Shown: in pieces, positions 1 to 9,285 of the stretch
How positions within the stretch are numbered: position 1 is the stretch's first letter
Layout of the letters: every line of letters starts with the position of its first letter
DNA from: Sphingomonas pseudosanguinis
GTDB lineage: Bacteria > Pseudomonadota > Alphaproteobacteria > Sphingomonadales > Sphingomonadaceae
Reading direction: 5' to 3'
Assembly (NCBI RefSeq): GCF_014196255.1
Contig: NZ_JACIDH010000006.1
Span: 1 to 64,000, forward strand
DNA length: 64,000 bases
The notes under the pieces: model-generated
Told to the model about the DNA's origin: nothing
Seen by the model: only the letters and a program-made list of their open reading frames with translations
Databases searched by the model: none
Translations under genes and position numbers: made by a program

Positions 1-418
1 CGATCCCCAACACACCTTGAATGTGTGAGTGACCGCCAAGCCGCCGCCCGCATGTCCCTTCATCTAACCTACAATGTCAAAGAGCCCGACAACAATACGG
101 GCGCCTCTTTCACCCCTAAACCTTTCGGTCTAGAGACCCAGAGCGCCAGCATCTCGATGCCAGTACCGCAGACCCCGAAGCCACCGCAGCGGCCCGCTCC
201 GTCGCGGTGAAACCCCTCTAGGCGGACGTGCCAAATGGGTCAACACAAAAATCGACATGAAACCGTAAAAATCCGCAATCCCGCTATTTTTCAATGCCTT
301 ATCGGATCGGAATGTTGGATATCGAACGGGAACCTTTCGTCCATTCGGGATTAGGCCCTTTATCGTCACCCCTTTAAGGGGCTGTTTAGCCCTCGCTTAT
401 AGGACCGGTGATACGAGC
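1..418. other. gene-free left edge and leader of the glycosyltransferase gene
   Basis: No convincing coding region is seen here. A 61-codon GTG-initiated frame and a 79-codon minus-strand frame have no recognisable domain and no good ribosome binding site. The stretch from about 230 to 350 is visibly richer in A and T than the rest of the window, as expected for a promoter-bearing region. A short palindrome (CCCCTTTAAGGGG, about 370-382) lies just before the first gene and could be a regulatory hairpin. The upstream gene is outside the window. Confidence 0.5.
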
Positions 419-1423
419 ATGACGTCGCCCCGCATCACCGTCGCCCTGAGCGTTTACAACAATGACCGCTATCTGGCGGCCGCGCTGGACAGCCTGTTGG
501 CGCAGAGCTTCGGCGATTTCGAGCTGCTGGTCGTCAACGACGGATCGACCGATGGCTCACGCGCGATCATCGACGCCTATGCCGCACGCGATCCCCGTAT
601 CCGTCCCATCCATCAGCCCAATCGCGGGCTGGTCCCCAGCCTGAACCGGATGATCGCCGAGGCGCGGGGCGACTATATCGCGCGGATGGATGGTGACGAC
701 ATCGCGCTGCCTGAGCGTTTCGCCCGGCAGGTGGCGTTTCTCGACGCGCATCCCGATCATGGCGTCGTCGGGACGCGGGTGATCGCCATTACCGAGACCG
801 GCGAACCGCGTGCCGACTGGACGATCGATCACCCGATCGACGCGGACGCGGTCCATGCCGCGCTCGAGGCCGGGCCACTCTTGTGTCACCCCTCGGTGAT
901 GATGCGGCGGTCGCTGATGACGATGGTCGGCGGCTATCGCGCGGCCTATCGGCATTGCGAGGATTACGACCTGTGGCTGCGGCTGGACGAGCGGACTCGC
1001 ATGGCCAATCTGCCCGAACGGCTGCTGCGCTATCGCTATTCGACCACCCAGGTGTCGCATCGCCATGTGCTGGCACAGCATTATGGCGCGGCGGTCGCGC
1101 GACTGGCGCGGGCCGAGCGGATCGCGGGGCGGCCCGATCCGACCGATGGCTGGACCACGCTGCCGCCCGTCGACGATCTGGACGCCGCTTTCGGCCGCGC
1201 CGGCGTCGCGCGGGCGATCCGCGCCGAAGTGACGCGCGGAATTCTCTATCATCCCGACTCGCTGGCGGGGGACGGTCTGCCGCTGATCGCTAAGCATGTC
1301 CGGGATACACGGTCGGACCGCGGCGCGCGGGTGCCCGGGCTATGGCGCGCGGTCGCGCGGCTCGCACGCAGCGGCAAACCGGTCGCGGCGATGCGGCTCG
1401 CCAAGGCCCTGGCCCGAGGATGA
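419..1423 (+). CDS. family 2 glycosyltransferase
   Basis: A 334-residue GT-A fold glycosyltransferase that probably adds a sugar to a lipid-linked saccharide at the inner face of the cytoplasmic membrane. The N-terminal GT2 domain shows ALSVYNND near residues 9-16, the nucleotide-binding stretch NDGSTDGS at 40-47 and the metal-binding DGDD at 91-94, followed by an EDYDLWLR acceptor-side motif. No membrane span is evident. Its stop overlaps the start of the flippase gene by four bases (ATGA), so the two are probably co-translated for an exported polysaccharide or glycolipid. Donor and acceptor cannot be read from sequence. Confidence 0.92.
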   Translation: MTSPRITVALSVYNNDRYLAAALDSLLAQSFGDFELLVVNDGSTDGSRAIIDAYAARDPRIRPIHQPNRGLVPSLNRMIAEARGDYIARMDGDDIALPERFARQVAFLDAHPDHGVVGTRVIAITETGEPRADWTIDHPIDADAVHAALEAGPLLCHPSVMMRRSLMTMVGGYRAAYRHCEDYDLWLRLDERTRMANLPERLLRYRYSTTQVSHRHVLAQHYGAAVARLARAERIAGRPDPTDGWTTLPPVDDLDAAFGRAGVARAIRAEVTRGILYHPDSLAGDGLPLIAKHVRDTRSDRGARVPGLWRAVARLARSGKPVAAMRLAKALARG

Positions 1424-2898
1424 GCGGATCGTCGATACGCGGCGCGGCGCTCTGGTCGATCGGCTCGCAATATATCGCCTTTTCGATCCAGTTCGTGGTC
1501 AGCGTGCTGATCTCGCGCTTCTTCCTCACGCCGCCCGAAATGGGGCTGTATTCGATCGCGCTGTCGGCGGCGATGCTGGTGTCGGTGCTTCAGGATTTCG
1601 GCATCAGCCGCTTCGTCGCGGGCGAGCGCAACCTGACCGATGCGCAGGTCGAGACGTGCTTCTCGGTCTCGTTGATCTTCGCGCTGGGCATCGGGCTGTT
1701 GATCTTCGTACTCGCCTGGCCGGTGGCGTGGTTCTACGACAATGTCCGGCTGACGCCGCTGCTGATCATCATCGCCGGCTCCTATCTGGTGGTGCCGTTC
1801 GGGATCGTGCCGAGCGCGATGCTGCAGCGGCGGATGGACTATTATTCGCTGTTCCTGGTCAATGTCGGTGCGGCGGTCGTCAACGCCGCCTTCTCGCTGG
1901 GGCTGGCCTGGGCGGGCTATTCGGCGTTCGCGCTCGCCTGGGCGGCCGTGGCGCAGCAGATCGCGCGCGCGCTGATCGGCCAGTGGCGCTCAGGCATACG
2001 CCCCCCCTTCCCGCCGCGCCTGGAAGGTGTCGGACCGATCCTGCGCTTCGGCTCGAACAGCTCGCTCCTCCATATCAGCGGCGCGATCGGCACGCGCAGC
2101 CCCGATCTGGTCATCGGTCGCGTCCTGACGCTGACCGCCGTCGGCCTGTTCAGCCGCGCCTCCAGCCTGGCGGCGCAGTTGCAGATGCTGGTCAGCGGCG
2201 CGGTCGACGGCGTCTTCTATCCCGCCTTCGCCCGGTTGCGCGACACCGGCGCCGACCTTGCCGCCCCCTATCAGCGGGTGGTCGCGGCCTATAGCGCGGC
2301 GACCTGGCCGGCGATGGCGTTCCTGGCCGCCGCCGCGACGCCGATCGTGCTGATGCTCTATGGCCCGCGCTGGGAAGGCGTGGCGCCGCTGCTCGCCTGG
2401 ATCGCGATCGGGCAAATCTTCTTCGCCGCGCTGCCGCTGCATGTCGAGCTGCCCATCCTGCTGGGTAAGATCCGGCGGCTGGTGGTGCTCAACGTCTTCG
2501 ATACCGTCGCCTCGATCGGGCTGCTCTTGCTGGGGGCCATGGTGGGGCTGGAGGCAGCGGCGGCCTCGCGCATCGGTTACGGCGCGATCTGGTTCCTGCT
2601 CTATGTCGGGCTGATCCGGCGGCTGACCGGTTTCGCATGGCGGGGCATGGCGATCGTCTATCTCCAGAGCCTGATCGCCACGCTGGCGACGGTGGCACCG
2701 CTGCTCGCCGTCTATCGCTGGGTCGCCGCCCCCGACGCGGTGGGGCTGATGCTGCTCGCCGGCGCGGCGGTGGCGGGGGTGCTGGCCTGGCTGGTGGTGG
2801 TCTATGCGCTGCGCCACCCGATCCGGCTGGAGATCAACGCGATCGTCGGCGGGGTCTGGACGCGATTCCGCTGCGCAAAGGCACCTGCCGGCATCTGA
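1420..2898 (+). CDS. polysaccharide/lipid-linked oligosaccharide flippase (MOP superfamily)
   Basis: A 492-residue membrane protein with about a dozen hydrophobic segments, consistent with the Wzx/PST flippases that move undecaprenyl-linked saccharides across the inner membrane. The N-terminal stretch GAALWSIGSQYIAFSIQF is typical of the oligosaccharide-flippase family. The open frame extends upstream to 1342, but the ATG at 1420 is preferred because it overlaps the glycosyltransferase stop (ATGA) and gives a normal N-terminus. Pairing with a GT2 enzyme supports envelope polysaccharide export. The substrate is unknown. Confidence 0.88.
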   Translation: MSGSSIRGAALWSIGSQYIAFSIQFVVSVLISRFFLTPPEMGLYSIALSAAMLVSVLQDFGISRFVAGERNLTDAQVETCFSVSLIFALGIGLLIFVLAWPVAWFYDNVRLTPLLIIIAGSYLVVPFGIVPSAMLQRRMDYYSLFLVNVGAAVVNAAFSLGLAWAGYSAFALAWAAVAQQIARALIGQWRSGIRPPFPPRLEGVGPILRFGSNSSLLHISGAIGTRSPDLVIGRVLTLTAVGLFSRASSLAAQLQMLVSGAVDGVFYPAFARLRDTGADLAAPYQRVVAAYSAATWPAMAFLAAAATPIVLMLYGPRWEGVAPLLAWIAIGQIFFAALPLHVELPILLGKIRRLVVLNVFDTVASIGLLLLGAMVGLEAAAASRIGYGAIWFLLYVGLIRRLTGFAWRGMAIVYLQSLIATLATVAPLLAVYRWVAAPDAVGLMLLAGAAVAGVLAWLVVVYALRHPIRLEINAIVGGVWTRFRCAKAPAGI

Positions 2899-2942
2899 CC
2901 GCTCGGCTTGCCGGGACGGTGCGCGCGTTCCATAGTCGCGTC

Positions 2943-3221
2943 ATGCAGCCACCCCCCTCCGGTCTCGACGATCCCGATCAGGCGGCCTTCGCCTGGGCGC
3001 GGTTCCGGCTGATCATGGCGTGGATGACGCTGGCCGCCGCGATCGCCGTGGCGCTGGCGATGATGGCGCTGGCGCATGTCTATGGCCCGCTCAACTGGGT
3101 GACGATGCTGGGGGTTATCGGCGGGATCGGCGGCACGGTGATGCTGACCGGCGCGCTGATGGGTCTGGTGTTCCTGAGCTCGGGCACCGGCCATGACGAG
3201 GATGTCGACCGGCGGCCATGA
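2943..3221 (+). CDS. small two-span membrane protein, unknown function
   Basis: A 92-residue protein I do not recognise at gene level. After a short polar, proline-rich N-terminus it has two strong hydrophobic stretches (about residues 22-45 and 50-78) and ends in a charged tail, DEDVDRRP. It follows the flippase by 44 bases and could share its transcript. The frame is open much further upstream, but only the ATG at 2943 avoids overlapping the flippase and yields a sensible membrane protein. Its TGA abuts the terminator read on the other strand. Confidence 0.65.
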   Translation: MQPPPSGLDDPDQAAFAWARFRLIMAWMTLAAAIAVALAMMALAHVYGPLNWVTMLGVIGGIGGTVMLTGALMGLVFLSSGTGHDEDVDRRP

Positions 3222-3255
3222 AAAACCGGCCCCCGCGACGATCGCGGAGGCCGGT
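3221..3255 (-). terminator. rho-independent terminator of the DUF4167 gene
   Basis: Read on the minus strand, a 13-base stem (CCGGCCTCCGCGA pairing with TCGCGGGGGCCGG, one G-U pair) with a 3-base loop is followed by TTTTT. It lies about 30 bases past the stop of the DUF4167 gene. It also touches the stop of the convergent small membrane protein gene. Confidence 0.75.
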
Positions 3256-3284
3256 CCTTCATCGTTCGAAGGGATGGAGGGCGA

Positions 3285-4112
3285 TCAGCCCGCCGCCGCC
3301 TCCGGCTCCACCGGGGCGGCCGCGCGAACGCGACGACGGCGGGGCTTTTCTTCCGGTGCGGCGTCGGCCTCCGGCGCGGCGCTGAGCGCGGGCGGCAGGC
3401 GATCGGCGTCGAAGCCAACGCTCTGCTCACCGGCATCCTGCACCTCGGGCGCGCGTTCGCGACGCGGACGACCGCGACGGCGGGGTGCTTCCTCCTCGGC
3501 CTGGGGTGCCGCGACGACCTCCGCGTTCATGGCGGGGGCGGCGATGGCCGGCTGGGCGTCCTCGGCCATGACGGGCTGTTCGGCGCGCATCGGGCGGCGA
3601 TCCTCGCGCGGCTCGCGCCGGGGACGATCGTCGCGGTCGCGGCGCGGACGGTCCTCGCGCTGCTGCGTGTCGCGCTGATAATTCTCGCGTGGTTGGCGCT
3701 CGCGGCGCGGTTGTTCGACCTCGCCCTGCTGTTCGCCGGGGCGGATGGGATCGCCCTCGTCGCCATAATCCTCGGCATCGTTGTCGAAGCCGTCGTCATA
3801 CTGGTCGTCGCGCGATTCCTCGCGCTGGCGGCGCTGATTCTGTTCCTCGAAGCGCGAGCGGGTTTCGCTCAGCACCCGGAAATAGTGATCGGCGAACTGC
3901 CAATAATATTCGGTGTTGACGCGGTCGCCCTGGCGCTGCGCCTCGGCCGCCAGATTCTTGTACTTCTCGTACAGCTGGCTGGCGTTGCCGCGCGCGCGAT
4001 TGTCGATGCGATTGCCATTGTCGGGGCGACCAGGATTGCCACCCGGACGCTGCCCACCATTGTTATTGCCGCCACGACCGCGACGGCGGCCGGCCTGCCG
4101 ATTATTGATCAA
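3285..4112 (-). CDS. DUF4167 domain protein, arginine-rich and low-complexity
   Basis: A 275-residue protein with an N-terminal DUF4167 domain (about residues 1-85): a basic RGG-like head (QAGRRRGRGG) leads into the conserved core YEKYKNLAAEAQRQGD and TEYYWQFADHYFRV. The rest is charged, disordered-looking sequence with alternating RD/RE/RP blocks and a basic tail (RRRRVRAAAP). The start is a TTG at 4112: AAGGA lies eight bases upstream and the residues from there match the family's usual start. The family is typical of alphaproteobacteria and its function is not established. The composition and the prmC-prfA neighbourhood suggest RNA or ribosome binding, which is inference. Confidence 0.88.
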   Translation of the reverse strand: MINNRQAGRRRGRGGNNNGGQRPGGNPGRPDNGNRIDNRARGNASQLYEKYKNLAAEAQRQGDRVNTEYYWQFADHYFRVLSETRSRFEEQNQRRQREESRDDQYDDGFDNDAEDYGDEGDPIRPGEQQGEVEQPRRERQPRENYQRDTQQREDRPRRDRDDRPRREPREDRRPMRAEQPVMAEDAQPAIAAPAMNAEVVAAPQAEEEAPRRRGRPRRERAPEVQDAGEQSVGFDADRLPPALSAAPEADAAPEEKPRRRRVRAAAPVEPEAAAG

Positions 4113-4380
4113 GCTGTTCGTCCTTAGTCGTCAAACCAACAAGGTCCACTTTTCCCGACACCGCGCGCGTGTCGCACGATGCGAAGCTCTCGCGCCCCGG
4201 GAGGCGCTTGCCACGGCCGCCGGACAGCAGCGACTGCATGACGAGGGGTACGGGCATCGGCCCGAAATCAACGACCCCGATAAAACGGTGCAAGGTGTCG
4301 ATGTTCGCGTGCCCCTGTACGCGCTGTAGCGGGTCCGGGCACGGTCCTACAAGCGAAATATGGGGCATGGTCGCAATTGT

Positions 4381-5193
4381 TCAATGGGCCAGCAGGGCGC
4401 GCGGACGGCCGCCCAGATCACGGTGGAGCGCGACGCGAAAACCCTGTTCTTCCAGCAGGCTGGTGACGGCCGGCGCCTGTTCGTGCCCGATCTCCACCAC
4501 CGCCGCGCCGCCGGGCGCGAGCAACCGGCGCAGTTCGGGGGCGAGCGCCCGATAATCGTCCAGACCGTCGGCGCCGGCGAACAGCGCCGATGCCGGTTCA
4601 TACCCGCGCACCTCGTGCGACAGGGTTTCACCGGTGCCGATATAGGGCGGATTGGTGACGATGCAGTCGAACGGCCCGGTCAAGGCGGTCGCCCAGTCGC
4701 CGCACACGAACCGCGCCCGGTCGGCCATCCCGCAGGCTTTGGCATTGGCGACGGCATAGTCGAGCGCTTGCGGGGAGCGGTCGACGCCCAGCCCCCTGGC
4801 ATCCCGCCATTCGTCGAGCAGCGCGAGCAGCAGCGTGCCCGGCCCGGTGCCCAGGTCGAGCAGCGTGGTGGGCCGACGCCCCTTGAAGTGCCGGAGCGCC
4901 GCGTCGATTAGCGTCTCGCTATCCACCCGCGGCACCAGCGCGCCGGGACCGACCATCAGGTCCAGCGTCCAGAACCCGCGCGTGCCGGTGATATAGGCGA
5001 CCGGCTCCTGGCGCGCGCGGCGCTCGACCAGCGGCCAGAATCTGTCGGGGACGAGTCGGGTCAGGTCGAGCAGCAGCGCGTTTCGCTCGATCCCCAAGGC
5101 ATGGGCGAGCAGCAGTTCCGCGTCGAGCCGCGCGGTGGGGGAGAAAATAAAACGCTCTGCGGCTTGTGCGAGCGCCGTGCGGGCGTCGGTCAC
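4381..5193 (-). CDS. prmC: peptide chain release factor N5-glutamine methyltransferase
   Basis: A 270-residue SAM-dependent methyltransferase (HemK/PrmC) that methylates the glutamine of the GGQ motif in release factors RF1 and RF2. It has the N-terminal helical domain (1-75), the SAM motif DLGTGPGT at 113-120 and the catalytic NPPY at 181-184. Length is normal for the family. The start is a GTG. Its substrate gene prfA lies 174 bases upstream on the same strand, which makes the assignment firm. Confidence 0.95.
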   Translation of the reverse strand: MTDARTALAQAAERFIFSPTARLDAELLLAHALGIERNALLLDLTRLVPDRFWPLVERRARQEPVAYITGTRGFWTLDLMVGPGALVPRVDSETLIDAALRHFKGRRPTTLLDLGTGPGTLLLALLDEWRDARGLGVDRSPQALDYAVANAKACGMADRARFVCGDWATALTGPFDCIVTNPPYIGTGETLSHEVRGYEPASALFAGADGLDDYRALAPELRRLLAPGGAAVVEIGHEQAPAVTSLLEEQGFRVALHRDLGGRPRALLAH

Positions 5194-5235
5194 GCCGCCG
5201 TCTCATCCCGGCAAATGCCGGAAATGAGAAGAGGG

Positions 5236-5365
5236 TTCGCGCGGAGGCGCGGAGGCGCGGAGATGTCCGGCATGGCGCAACGCCTGGGCGCCATCAACCG
5301 GCGGAGATGGAGAGCCTGCGGCGCAGCGGGCTGGACCGGTCCGCGTCTCCGCGCCTCCGCGCGAA
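5236..5365. repeat. inverted repeat, GCGGAGGCGCGGAG family
   Basis: Two perfect 19-base inverted arms (5236-5254 and 5347-5365, sequence TTCGCGCGGAGGCGCGGAG) enclose 92 bases between prfA and prmC. A related single arm (CTCCGCGTCTCCGCGCGAA) occurs near 12151-12169, so this looks like a dispersed intergenic repeat. It could fold in the prfA-prmC transcript. No coding sequence is seen in it. Confidence 0.75.
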
Positions 5366-5367
5366 TA

Positions 5368-6441
5368 TCACCCATCGAGCGCGGCAAGCCGTTCGGCCTC
5401 ATCCTCCGCGAGCAGCGCGCCGACCAGTTCGTCGAGTTCGCCTTCCAATATCTCGGGCAGGCGATGGAGCGTCAGGTTGATCCGGTGATCGGTCACCCGC
5501 CCTTGCGGAAAATTATAGGTGCGAATCCGCTCCGACCGGTCGCCCGAGCCGACCATCGAACGCCGTGCGCCCGCGCGCTCCGACGCCAGCCGCTCGCGCT
5601 CCGCCTCGTACAGACGCGTCCGCAGCACCTTCATCGCCTTGGCGCGGTTCTTGTGTTGCGAGCGTTCATCCTGCTGGATGACGACGAGGCCAGTCGGGAT
5701 ATGGGTGATGCGGATCGCCGAGTCGGTGGTGTTGACGTGCTGTCCGCCCGCGCCCGACGAGCGATAGATGTCGATGCGCAGGTCCTTGTCGTCGATCTGG
5801 AGGTCGACCTCCTCCGCTTCGGGCAGCACCGCGACGGTCGCCGCCGAGGTGTGGATACGCCCGCCCGATTCGGTGACCGGCACGCGCTGGACACGGTGGA
5901 CGCCGCTCTCGAACTTCAGCTTGGCGAACACGCCCGCCCCCGCGACCGAGGCGACGACTTCCTTGTAGCCGCCGGTGTCGGGCACTGAGGCGGAAATGAC
6001 CTCGACCCGCCAGCCCTGCCGCTCGGCATAACGCTGGTACATGCGGAACAGGTCGCCCGCGAACAAAGCCGCCTCGTCACCGCCGGTCCCGGCGCGAATT
6101 TCGAGCATCGCGGCGCGTTCGTCGGCGGCGTCGCGGGGCAGCAAGGCGAGGGCGAGATGCCGATCCGCCGCCGCCAGCGCATTGCGGTTGGCGTGAAGCT
6201 CCTCCGCCGCCAGCTCGCGCAATTCGTCGTCGCCGTCCTGCGTCATGAACGCCAGGCTGTCGGCCTCCTGCCGCAACCGGCGCACCTCGGCGGCGGCGTT
6301 GGCGACCGGCTCCAGCTCGGCATATTCCTTCGACACCGCGACGAAGCGGTCCGAGGGCAGGTCGCCGGTGGCCATCATCGCCTGAAGTTCGTCGCGCCGC
6401 GCCTCGATCTGCGCGATGCGCTCGGCCGAGATGGTCTTCAT
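5368..6441 (-). CDS. prfA: peptide chain release factor 1
   Basis: A 357-residue class I release factor that reads UAA and UAG and triggers peptidyl-tRNA hydrolysis. The codon-recognition tripeptide PVT (188-190, in [15 protein letters not shown]) marks it as RF1, not RF2. The universally conserved GGQ at 232-234 enters the peptidyl transferase centre. Length is normal. Its ATG overlaps the hisS stop by four bases, so it is translationally coupled to hisS, with prmC following downstream. Confidence 0.97.
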   Translation of the reverse strand: MKTISAERIAQIEARRDELQAMMATGDLPSDRFVAVSKEYAELEPVANAAAEVRRLRQEADSLAFMTQDGDDELRELAAEELHANRNALAAADRHLALALLPRDAADERAAMLEIRAGTGGDEAALFAGDLFRMYQRYAERQGWRVEVISASVPDTGGYKEVVASVAGAGVFAKLKFESGVHRVQRVPVTESGGRIHTSAATVAVLPEAEEVDLQIDDKDLRIDIYRSSGAGGQHVNTTDSAIRITHIPTGLVVIQQDERSQHKNRAKAMKVLRTRLYEAERERLASERAGARRSMVGSGDRSERIRTYNFPQGRVTDHRINLTLHRLPEILEGELDELVGALLAEDEAERLAALDG

Positions 6442-7760
6442 CGCGGAGTCAGACGCTGCGCCAATGGAGGAAGCTGCTCGCCATGATCTTCGGCGATCTC
6501 GTCCTCGAACAACAGGTCGGACAGGCTCTGCGCCGCCACGTCCAGCGACACGGTCGCCTGCTCGCCGGTCTTCAACGCCTTCACCTGGACCTGACCGTTC
6601 GCCAGTTCGTCATCCCCCAGGATCAGCGCATAGCGGGCGCCCTGATCGTTCGCCTTGGCCATGCGACGCTTCATATTGCCGCGAAACGCCATGTCGGTGG
6701 CGATGTCCGCGCGACGCAGTTCGGCGACGAGGCCGGTCGCGCGCAGCTCGGCCGCTGCGCCCATCGGCACAACGACCGCGTCGATCGCCAGCTTGGCAGG
6801 CTCGTCCAGCAGCATCGCCAGCCGCTCGACCCCGGCCGCCCAGCCCACACCCGCGGTCGCGGGACCGCCCAGCGACTCGACCAGCCCGTCATAGCGACCG
6901 CCCGCCAGCACCGTCCCTTGCGAGCCCAGCCGGTCGGTCACGAACTCAAACGCGGTGTGGCGATAATAGTCCAGGCCACGCACCAGCCGCGCATTGCGCG
7001 TCCAGGCGACCCCCGCCGCATCCAGCCCCGCCGTCACCGCCTCGAAAAAGGCGCGCGCTTGCGGAGTTAGATAGGCGTCGATATCCGGCGCCGCATCGGC
7101 GATCGGCCGGTCGCGCGGGTCCTTGGAGTCGAGGATGCGTAAGGGATTCTTCTCCAGCCGCGTCAGGCTGTCCTCGGACAGCTGATCCCGGTGCGCCTCG
7201 AAATGCGCGACCAGCGCGTCGCGCCACGCATCGCGCGTCGCGGCATCGCCCAGCGTGTTGAGCTGCAACGTCACGCCCTCGGCGATGCCCAGTTCGCGCA
7301 GCAGCTGGTCGGCCATCACCAGCAATTCGACATCCGCCGCTGGTTCGGCCGCGCCCAGAATTTCGGCGTCGATCTGGTGGAACTGGCGATAGCGCCCCTT
7401 TTGCGGGCGCTCATAGCGGAAGACCGGGCCCGAGGTCGCGAGCTTGAGCGGCGCATATTGCTGCCACCCCTCGGTCAGATAGGCGCGCGCGATCCCGGCG
7501 GTGAATTCGGGCCGCAGCGTCAGCAGGTCGCCGCCGCGATCGGGGAAGGTGTACATCTCCTTCGACACGACATCGGTCGTCTCGCCGATCGAGCGGGCAA
7601 AGACCTGCGTATCCTCGAACACCGGCAGGTCGAGCCGCTGAAAGGCGTAGAGGCCGTGGACATGCTCGAAGGTGGCGAGCACCTGCGCGAAGCGGCGCTG
7701 CTCTTCGCCGAAGATGTCCTGCGTGCCGCGCACGCGCTTGGGGGTTTCGATCCGTGCCAT
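6438..7760 (-). CDS. hisS: histidyl-tRNA synthetase
   Basis: A 440-residue class II aminoacyl-tRNA synthetase charging tRNA-His. Motif 2 is seen as [16 protein letters not shown], and the histidine-specific loop as [13 protein letters not shown]. The C-terminal anticodon-binding domain covers about residues 325-440 (DAVVVPMG onward). Length is normal. It is the first gene of the hisS-prfA-prmC-DUF4167 run on the minus strand. Confidence 0.96.
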   Translation of the reverse strand: MARIETPKRVRGTQDIFGEEQRRFAQVLATFEHVHGLYAFQRLDLPVFEDTQVFARSIGETTDVVSKEMYTFPDRGGDLLTLRPEFTAGIARAYLTEGWQQYAPLKLATSGPVFRYERPQKGRYRQFHQIDAEILGAAEPAADVELLVMADQLLRELGIAEGVTLQLNTLGDAATRDAWRDALVAHFEAHRDQLSEDSLTRLEKNPLRILDSKDPRDRPIADAAPDIDAYLTPQARAFFEAVTAGLDAAGVAWTRNARLVRGLDYYRHTAFEFVTDRLGSQGTVLAGGRYDGLVESLGGPATAGVGWAAGVERLAMLLDEPAKLAIDAVVVPMGAAAELRATGLVAELRRADIATDMAFRGNMKRRMAKANDQGARYALILGDDELANGQVQVKALKTGEQATVSLDVAAQSLSDLLFEDEIAEDHGEQLPPLAQRLTPR

Positions 7761-7808
7761 AGAGGTGGCGCTATCTAAGGTAGCGAAGGCCCGTGCGCTA
7801 GAGTGCGT

Positions 7809-8405
7809 TCAACCGTCGCGGGACAGCCAGTCCGCCAGTGCCAGTTCATGGGTGGGACCGGTCTCGGCGCACATGCTGTGCCGCATGATCTCCAGCGCCC
7901 AGCGGCGATGGTCGTCGCTCTCGCTCGCCACCGTGTCGCCCGGCACCCACAGGTCGTACTCGCGCATATGCGCATCGGCGGCGGTGAACAGCACGCAGAT
8001 GTCCGCCGCCACGCCTGTCAGGATCACGCGAGACACGCCCAGCTGCGGCAGCAGCACCGGCAGGTTGGTGGCATAGAAGCCGGAAAATTGCGGCTTCACG
8101 ATGAAATAGTCGCTGTCGCGCGGTCGCAGCGCCGCGATCAGCGCGCGGCCGGGGCTGCCGTCGCGGTCGCAATGATCGACGATCGACGATCGCTCCGAAT
8201 GCCAATGGCCGAAATTGTCGTTGACGTAGATGACCGGCACCCCGGCGTCATCGGCGGCGGCGCGCAAAGCGACGATCCGCTGCGCCGCCGCCTCGGCAGG
8301 CCCTCGCAAATCCTCGCCGCCCTCGAAATCCAGGTCGTTGATCATGTCGATGATGATCAGCGCGGCGGAATGACAGCCTTGGTCCATGATCATGCTTTGC
8401 CACAT
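7809..8405 (-). CDS. isochorismatase-family cysteine hydrolase
   Basis: A 198-residue hydrolase of the isochorismatase/nicotinamidase superfamily. The catalytic triad is visible: Asp20 in ALIIIDMIND, Lys104 in IVKPQFSGF and Cys137 in GVAADICVLF. The family cleaves amide or vinyl-ether bonds of small molecules such as nicotinamide or isochorismate; the substrate here is not clear. The open frame reaches a TTG at 8435, but the ATG at 8405 is preferred (ATGs at 8393 and 8387 are also possible). No partner gene indicates a pathway. Confidence 0.85.
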   Translation of the reverse strand: MWQSMIMDQGCHSAALIIIDMINDLDFEGGEDLRGPAEAAAQRIVALRAAADDAGVPVIYVNDNFGHWHSERSSIVDHCDRDGSPGRALIAALRPRDSDYFIVKPQFSGFYATNLPVLLPQLGVSRVILTGVAADICVLFTAADAHMREYDLWVPGDTVASESDDHRRWALEIMRHSMCAETGPTHELALADWLSRDG

Positions 8406-8538
8406 CGAACGGCCCAAGACCTTGATGCAGCCCAATATTTACAGGCCACTCACCCCGGGACCCGCCCGGTCGGCCCCGTGTATGGCCGGCCGGGATTGGC
8501 ACTGGCTGAATCGGCCCCCGTTCGGATAGATCATCGGC

Positions 8539-9192
8539 ATGACCTCCCGCTGGCACCGCCTGCAAGCCCGTATCGGCGACCGGATCGCGCCGCCGCGATT
8601 CCTGGCCTTCGCGCTGATCCTGGCCGTGGCGAGCCTTATATTGTCCCCGCGTTTCGGGATGACGCGGGGCATATTGGCGGGTTTCGATGCGGCCGCCTTT
8701 CTCTTCCTCGCTTCGCTGGTGCCGCTGCTGAGACAGGGACAGGCCGCGAAGATGCGGGCGCGGGCCGCGCGCAATGATGCCAATCGCGCCGTGCTGCTCG
8801 TCTTTTGCGGGATCGTGCTGTTCGTCGTGCTGGTCGCGGTCGGTGGCGAGTTGCGCGGGCGGAGCAGCACCGTCACCATTGCGCTGGTCGTCGGCACGCT
8901 GATCCTGGCCTGGCTGTTCTCCAACATCGTCTATGCGCTGCATTATGCGCATCTATTCTACAGCGCGGGGGCGGACGGCGATGTCGGCGGGCTGCAATTC
9001 ACCGACACGGCCGAGCCGGATTACTGGGATTTCCTGTATTTCGCGGTGACGCTGGGCATGACCTTCCAGACGTCGGACGTCGCCATCGCCTCGCGCCGGA
9101 TGCGCCGCGTGGTGACGGGGCAATGCCTGGCCGCCTTTCTGTTCAACCTGGGCGTCATCGCCTTTACGGTCAATGTGTTGGGCAGCAGCTAG
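8539..9192 (+). CDS. DUF1345 inner-membrane protein
   Basis: A 217-residue integral membrane protein of the DUF1345 family, function unknown. About five hydrophobic segments are seen, with the family's hallmark stretches FSNIVYALHYAHLFY and FLYFAVTLGMTFQTSDV near residues 135-180. It is divergent from the hydrolase gene and precedes the M61 peptidase by about 90 bases. Nothing in the sequence indicates a transported substrate. Confidence 0.85.
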   Translation: MTSRWHRLQARIGDRIAPPRFLAFALILAVASLILSPRFGMTRGILAGFDAAAFLFLASLVPLLRQGQAAKMRARAARNDANRAVLLVFCGIVLFVVLVAVGGELRGRSSTVTIALVVGTLILAWLFSNIVYALHYAHLFYSAGADGDVGGLQFTDTAEPDYWDFLYFAVTLGMTFQTSDVAIASRRMRRVVTGQCLAAFLFNLGVIAFTVNVLGSS

Positions 9193-9285
9193 GGCGGGCG
9201 CGGGCGGTCCGGCGAAAGGGTCTGGACGACTGGCCTATCGGGTGCCTAACCTGCCGCCGTCTCCTCCCGCCGCAAAAGGCCTTTC

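Noticed and set aside
25..369. Short frames at the left edge
   Set aside because: A GTG-started plus frame and a minus frame overlap each other and lack domains or ribosome sites. The region looks regulatory.
4102..4368. 88-codon minus-strand frame upstream of the DUF4167 gene
   Set aside because: It would overlap the DUF4167 start and has no domain, no good ribosome site and no conserved-looking pattern. It may simply be leader sequence.
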